Shown here: positions 6,065 to 8,802 of the stretch, one piece after another
Numbering within the stretch: the stretch's first letter is position 1
How the letters are laid out: each line of letters starts with the position of its first letter
Source: Bacillota bacterium
GTDB taxonomy: Bacteria > Bacillota_A > Clostridia > Acetivibrionales > DUMB01
NCBI GenBank assembly: GCA_023621975.1
Contig: JAMOAC010000428.1
Coordinates: 1-8,802 of the forward strand
Direction: 5' to 3'
DNA length: 8,802 nt
Position numbers and translations under genes: made by a program
The notes under the pieces: generated by a model
What the model was told of the DNA's origin: nothing
Databases searched by the model: none
What the model saw: only the letters and a program-made list of their open reading frames with translations

Positions 6065-8413
6065 ATGGTGTATAAATACGGATATTTTAATGAAGACGGA
6101 ACAGAATTTATTGTTACAAATCCCAGGACTCCGAGGGCTTTTGACAACTTCCTCTGGAATGACGCAGTGTTTTCAAATGTATCCCAGACAGGTACAGGGT
6201 GTTTTGATTATCAATATGACGGCAAGGAAGCAATCCAGCTGTTGACCGGAGTAGGAAGAATATGCGACTTTGATGTTTTTGGCCGGGACCATCTTATGAG
6301 CAGGCTCATTTATGTTCGCGACAATGAAACAGGAGAGTACTGGAATGTAAATTGGGAGCCGGTTAAAAAGGAATATGAGTGTTATGAATGCCGCCAGGGA
6401 ATGGGGTATATGATTATTAACTCAAAAACATCCGGCATTTCTTCAAAATTCAGGATTTTTGTACCTGTTGGCAAAGACCCTGTTGAATTGTGGACATTAA
6501 ACACGAAAAATGAATCGGGCAGGACAAGAAATTTGTCCATATTCGTGTATAACCAGTTCCAGTTCAAATTCAAGTGGGGATTTGACAGCTATGGAGACAT
6601 GATATACAGAACTTCATGGTTTAACAGTGAATTTAATGCAGTAGTTGCCCAGAAGCACCCATATGTAAGGCCCCATGATTATCTTACAGGGTTTATTACT
6701 TCGGATGAGCCAATAGCTGCCTTTGACGGTACCCGTGATGCTTTTGTGGGTATATATAACACGCTGAGTGAACCGGAAGCGGTGATAAGGGGTTATTGCA
6801 GCAATACCCCCGGTTCTGCAGACGCTACAATAGGAGCAGTACAGTATAACCTTACCCTTAAACCGGGTGAAAGTAAAGAGATTTCCATTATACTGGGTGC
6901 TACCGATGAAGAAAGGAAAATTGATGTTTTCAGAAAGAAATATTTGAACAATTTCGAATACTATTTTAACCAGCTTAAGGAAGAGAAGAAATCTTTAAGC
7001 CGTAGAAACAGAATAACAACACCGGATGAGCATTTGAACCGGATTCTCAATAACTGGGTAAAACAGGCAGCACTTTATGGTGCGACCTGGTGCAGGTGGG
7101 GTTATAACGGATACAGGGATATTGTACAGCATGGTCTGGGCGTATCCGTACTTAAACCTGAAAGGACAAAAGAAATACTGCTTGAAGCTCTCAGATACCA
7201 ATATAGCAGTGGGCTTGCCCTGCGGGGCTGGAATCCGATTGATGAGAAGCCTTATTCAGACAGTGCCGTCTGGTTGGTGTTTACTCTGACAGAATATATA
7301 AAGGAGACCGGTGATGCAGATATTCTTGATGAAGAGGTACCATATTATGACGGAGGCAGTGCCACTGTTTTTGAGCACATAAACCGGGCACTTGATTTCT
7401 TCGAAAACAATAAAGGTTCTCACGGGCTTATTTTAATCAAGTTTGGAGACTGGAATGATTCTTTGACAGGCGTTGGGAAAGAGGGCAGGGGTGAAAGCGT
7501 GTGGCTGAGCCAGGCCTATGCCCAGGCCCTGCTGCAAATGGCTGAACTTGCCAGATACATAAATGATGAAAACAGGTATAAGGATTATATGAAAAGGCGT
7601 GCTGACATAATAGATGCACTCAACAAAAATGCCTGGGACGGGGAATGGTATATCCGCTGTTTTGATGACAACGGGAGACCTATTGGTTCGAAGACAAACA
7701 AATACGCGAAAATATTCATGGAGCCTCAAAGCTGGGCACTTATATCAGGCGTAGCCGATGAACAACGCGCCAAAACACTGATAAAATCCTGTGATGATAA
7801 ACTTATGACAGATGTGGGTTATCTTCTGCTTTCACCCTGCTTCAGGGAGATTGATGACAATATCGGCCGCATCAGCAGCATGGAGCCGGGCATAGCTGAA
7901 AACGGTACAGTATATACGCACCTGAATATCTGGATGATACTCGGACTTTTAAAGCATGGCATGGCGGACAAAGCTTATGAGCTGTTCAGGCGCATTACTC
8001 CCGGTTATGTCAGGGATGAAAATGACCTGAAACAAAAATGTCCTCCGTATATGTATGCTAACTGTTATTTTGGGCCTGACCACAAAAATAATGCTTTTCA
8101 AATGGAATTCACATGGATTACAGGCTCAGTTGCCTGGTTCAATAACGTTCTGTTAAAAAACATGCTTGGGGCAAAGGCCGGATATGAAGGCTTGGAGATA
8201 GATCCCTGCATACCCTCCCACTGGGAAGAATGCAGAGTTGATCGCTATTACAGGGGCTGCGTTTACAATATTACTATTTACAATCCGGATCATGTTGAAA
8301 AGGGGAATTTGGAAATAACCGTGGACGGCAAAAAGATCGAGGGCAACATTGTACCGGCTTTTTCAGACGGCGGGCAGCATAAGGTAGATGTAGTAATCAG
8401 GAAGACGGTGTGA
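6065..8413 (+). CDS. GH94 inverting glycoside phosphorylase (cellobiose phosphorylase-like)
   Basis: A 782-residue cytoplasmic enzyme of family GH94, which splits a beta-linked gluco-oligosaccharide with phosphate to give a sugar 1-phosphate, saving ATP. Length and layout match cellobiose and chitobiose phosphorylases: an N-terminal beta-sandwich (about 1-275), a helical linker, an (alpha/alpha)6 barrel (about 315-700) and a C-terminal beta-domain with GLEIDPCIPSHW and the ITVDGKKIEGNIVPAF stretch. The general-acid motif is GDWND (D462, D465). Phosphate-binding candidates are H619 in ENGTVYTH and T686 in WITGS. The substrate-site segment reads GYRDIVQHGLG (R351, D352, Q355, H356), where cellobiose phosphorylases as I recall them have GFRDSNQDLLG. 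The segment after the acid, VGKEGRGESVWL, resembles the cyclic beta-1,2-glucan synthase (NdvB) GH94 domain. The substrate is therefore not assigned. Start: GGGGG at 6052-6056, eight bases before the ATG. No clear promoter is visible in the 97 bases upstream. The DUF1648 gene follows after 25 bases. Confidence 0.93.
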   Translation: MVYKYGYFNEDGTEFIVTNPRTPRAFDNFLWNDAVFSNVSQTGTGCFDYQYDGKEAIQLLTGVGRICDFDVFGRDHLMSRLIYVRDNETGEYWNVNWEPVKKEYECYECRQGMGYMIINSKTSGISSKFRIFVPVGKDPVELWTLNTKNESGRTRNLSIFVYNQFQFKFKWGFDSYGDMIYRTSWFNSEFNAVVAQKHPYVRPHDYLTGFITSDEPIAAFDGTRDAFVGIYNTLSEPEAVIRGYCSNTPGSADATIGAVQYNLTLKPGESKEISIILGATDEERKIDVFRKKYLNNFEYYFNQLKEEKKSLSRRNRITTPDEHLNRILNNWVKQAALYGATWCRWGYNGYRDIVQHGLGVSVLKPERTKEILLEALRYQYSSGLALRGWNPIDEKPYSDSAVWLVFTLTEYIKETGDADILDEEVPYYDGGSATVFEHINRALDFFENNKGSHGLILIKFGDWNDSLTGVGKEGRGESVWLSQAYAQALLQMAELARYINDENRYKDYMKRRADIIDALNKNAWDGEWYIRCFDDNGRPIGSKTNKYAKIFMEPQSWALISGVADEQRAKTLIKSCDDKLMTDVGYLLLSPCFREIDDNIGRISSMEPGIAENGTVYTHLNIWMILGLLKHGMADKAYELFRRITPGYVRDENDLKQKCPPYMYANCYFGPDHKNNAFQMEFTWITGSVAWFNNVLLKNMLGAKAGYEGLEIDPCIPSHWEECRVDRYYRGCVYNITIYNPDHVEKGNLEITVDGKKIEGNIVPAFSDGGQHKVDVVIRKTV

Positions 8414-8438
8414 TTTATGAAAGGAAGGGCTTAGTTAA

Positions 8439-8669
8439 ATGAAGTTCAATAAGAGATTCTTGATAGAAATATTAATTTTAATTGTACCAGTTGTTATAAC
8501 GTTGCTGCTGACACCTTTTTTACCGGAAAAAGTTCCTATCCAATGGACTTTCAGGGGGACAGGTAAATTTGTTGCAAGCAGGTTTATTGACAGAAAATAT
8601 ACTTTTCTTTTAGGAATAATACCGTTTGTATTATATGAACTTATTAAATTCAAGTATAGAAGGAAATAG
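8439..8669 (+). CDS. Short DUF1648 (SdpI N-terminal domain) membrane protein
   Basis: A 76-residue protein with a basic N-terminus (MKFNKR), a first hydrophobic segment (about 8-27), the DUF1648 signature LPEKVPIQW (28-36) followed by a Gly-containing loop, a second hydrophobic segment (about 53-68), and a basic end (KFKYRRK). DUF1648 usually reads LPxxVPxHW; here the His is Gln (Q35). In full SdpI proteins this module is followed by more helices and the SdpI domain. Here the chain stops after two helices, so it may be a minimal family member or a gene cut short by the TAG at 8667-8669. Reading on past the TAG gives 15 more codons before a TAA. A good AGGAAGGG (8422-8429) lies nine bases before the ATG, and the gene starts 25 bases after the GH94 stop, so it is probably translated from the same mRNA. 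Function is unknown. Confidence 0.75.
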   Translation: MKFNKRFLIEILILIVPVVITLLLTPFLPEKVPIQWTFRGTGKFVASRFIDRKYTFLLGIIPFVLYELIKFKYRRK

Positions 8670-8686
8670 GGTTTTGATTACATTGA

Positions 8687-8704
8687 TACTGGCAGGTACC
8701 AGTA
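8687..8704 (+). repeat. Small inverted repeat after the DUF1648 gene
   Basis: TACTGG (8687-8692) and CCAGTA (8699-8704) form a perfect six-base stem with a six-base loop. The following CGGAAAAATATAATTTTTG is AT-rich, but the T-run starts about 13 bases after the stem, so it is at best a poor terminator. It could equally be a small operator-like palindrome. Confidence 0.3.
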
Positions 8705-8802
8705 CGGAAAAATATAATTTTTGTTTCAAACGGAAGCGGTTTATTTGATGTTATTGCTCAGGAGAGTAAAAAATAATCAAATATTAGATTTTGTTTATAT
8801 AC

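Noticed and set aside
7433..7729. 98-codon minus-strand open frame inside the GH94 gene
   Set aside because: It is antisense to the catalytic GDWND region, a shadow of the real gene.

Overview
The window looks like chromosome of a low-to-moderate GC Firmicute, most likely a clostridium related to the cellulolytic cluster III group. This rests on codon use, strong GGAGG-type ribosome binding sites, and the resemblance of the GH94 enzyme and the multi-domain signalling protein to clostridial families. It is inference only; no rRNA or marker gene is present. All convincing genes are on the + strand, and there is no transposase, integrase, CRISPR array, tRNA or rRNA.

Layout: (1) 1-2213, the 3' part of a PAS-PAS-PAS-GGDEF-EAL cyclic-di-GMP protein whose start lies left of the window. 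(2) 2326-3516, an RtcB-type RNA ligase with its catalytic motifs intact and no archease or PrfH gene beside it. (3) 3610-3990, a three-helix membrane protein of the SdpI/YhfL family. (4) 3991-4410, a 420-base gap holding a 3 x 16 bp tandem repeat, an imperfect 30-base-period duplication, a Cys-rich minus-strand reading frame that looks like a gene remnant, a possible promoter and a hairpin. (5) 4411-5091 and 5128-5967, a SAM-dependent methyltransferase followed 36 bases later by a pol-beta-type nucleotidyltransferase. (6) 6065-8413, a GH94 inverting glycoside phosphorylase, followed 25 bases later by (7) 8439-8669, a 76-residue DUF1648 membrane protein.

How the genes may work together: the methyltransferase/nucleotidyltransferase pair and the GH94/DUF1648 pair look like two short transcription units by spacing. 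The GH94 enzyme points to intracellular phosphorolysis of a beta-linked gluco-oligosaccharide. Its catalytic segment reads more like the cyclic beta-glucan synthase/NdvB type than the classical cellobiose phosphorylase type, so the substrate is open. DUF1648 and the SdpI C-terminal domain are normally the two halves of one SdpI-type immunity or signalling protein. Here each half is a separate small gene, about 4.4 kb apart. I see no clear evidence for a wholly new multi-gene system. The points most worth a second look are the degenerate Cys-rich repeat peptide in the gap, the divergent GH94 active-site segment, the split SdpI modules and the methyltransferase/nucleotidyltransferase pair.
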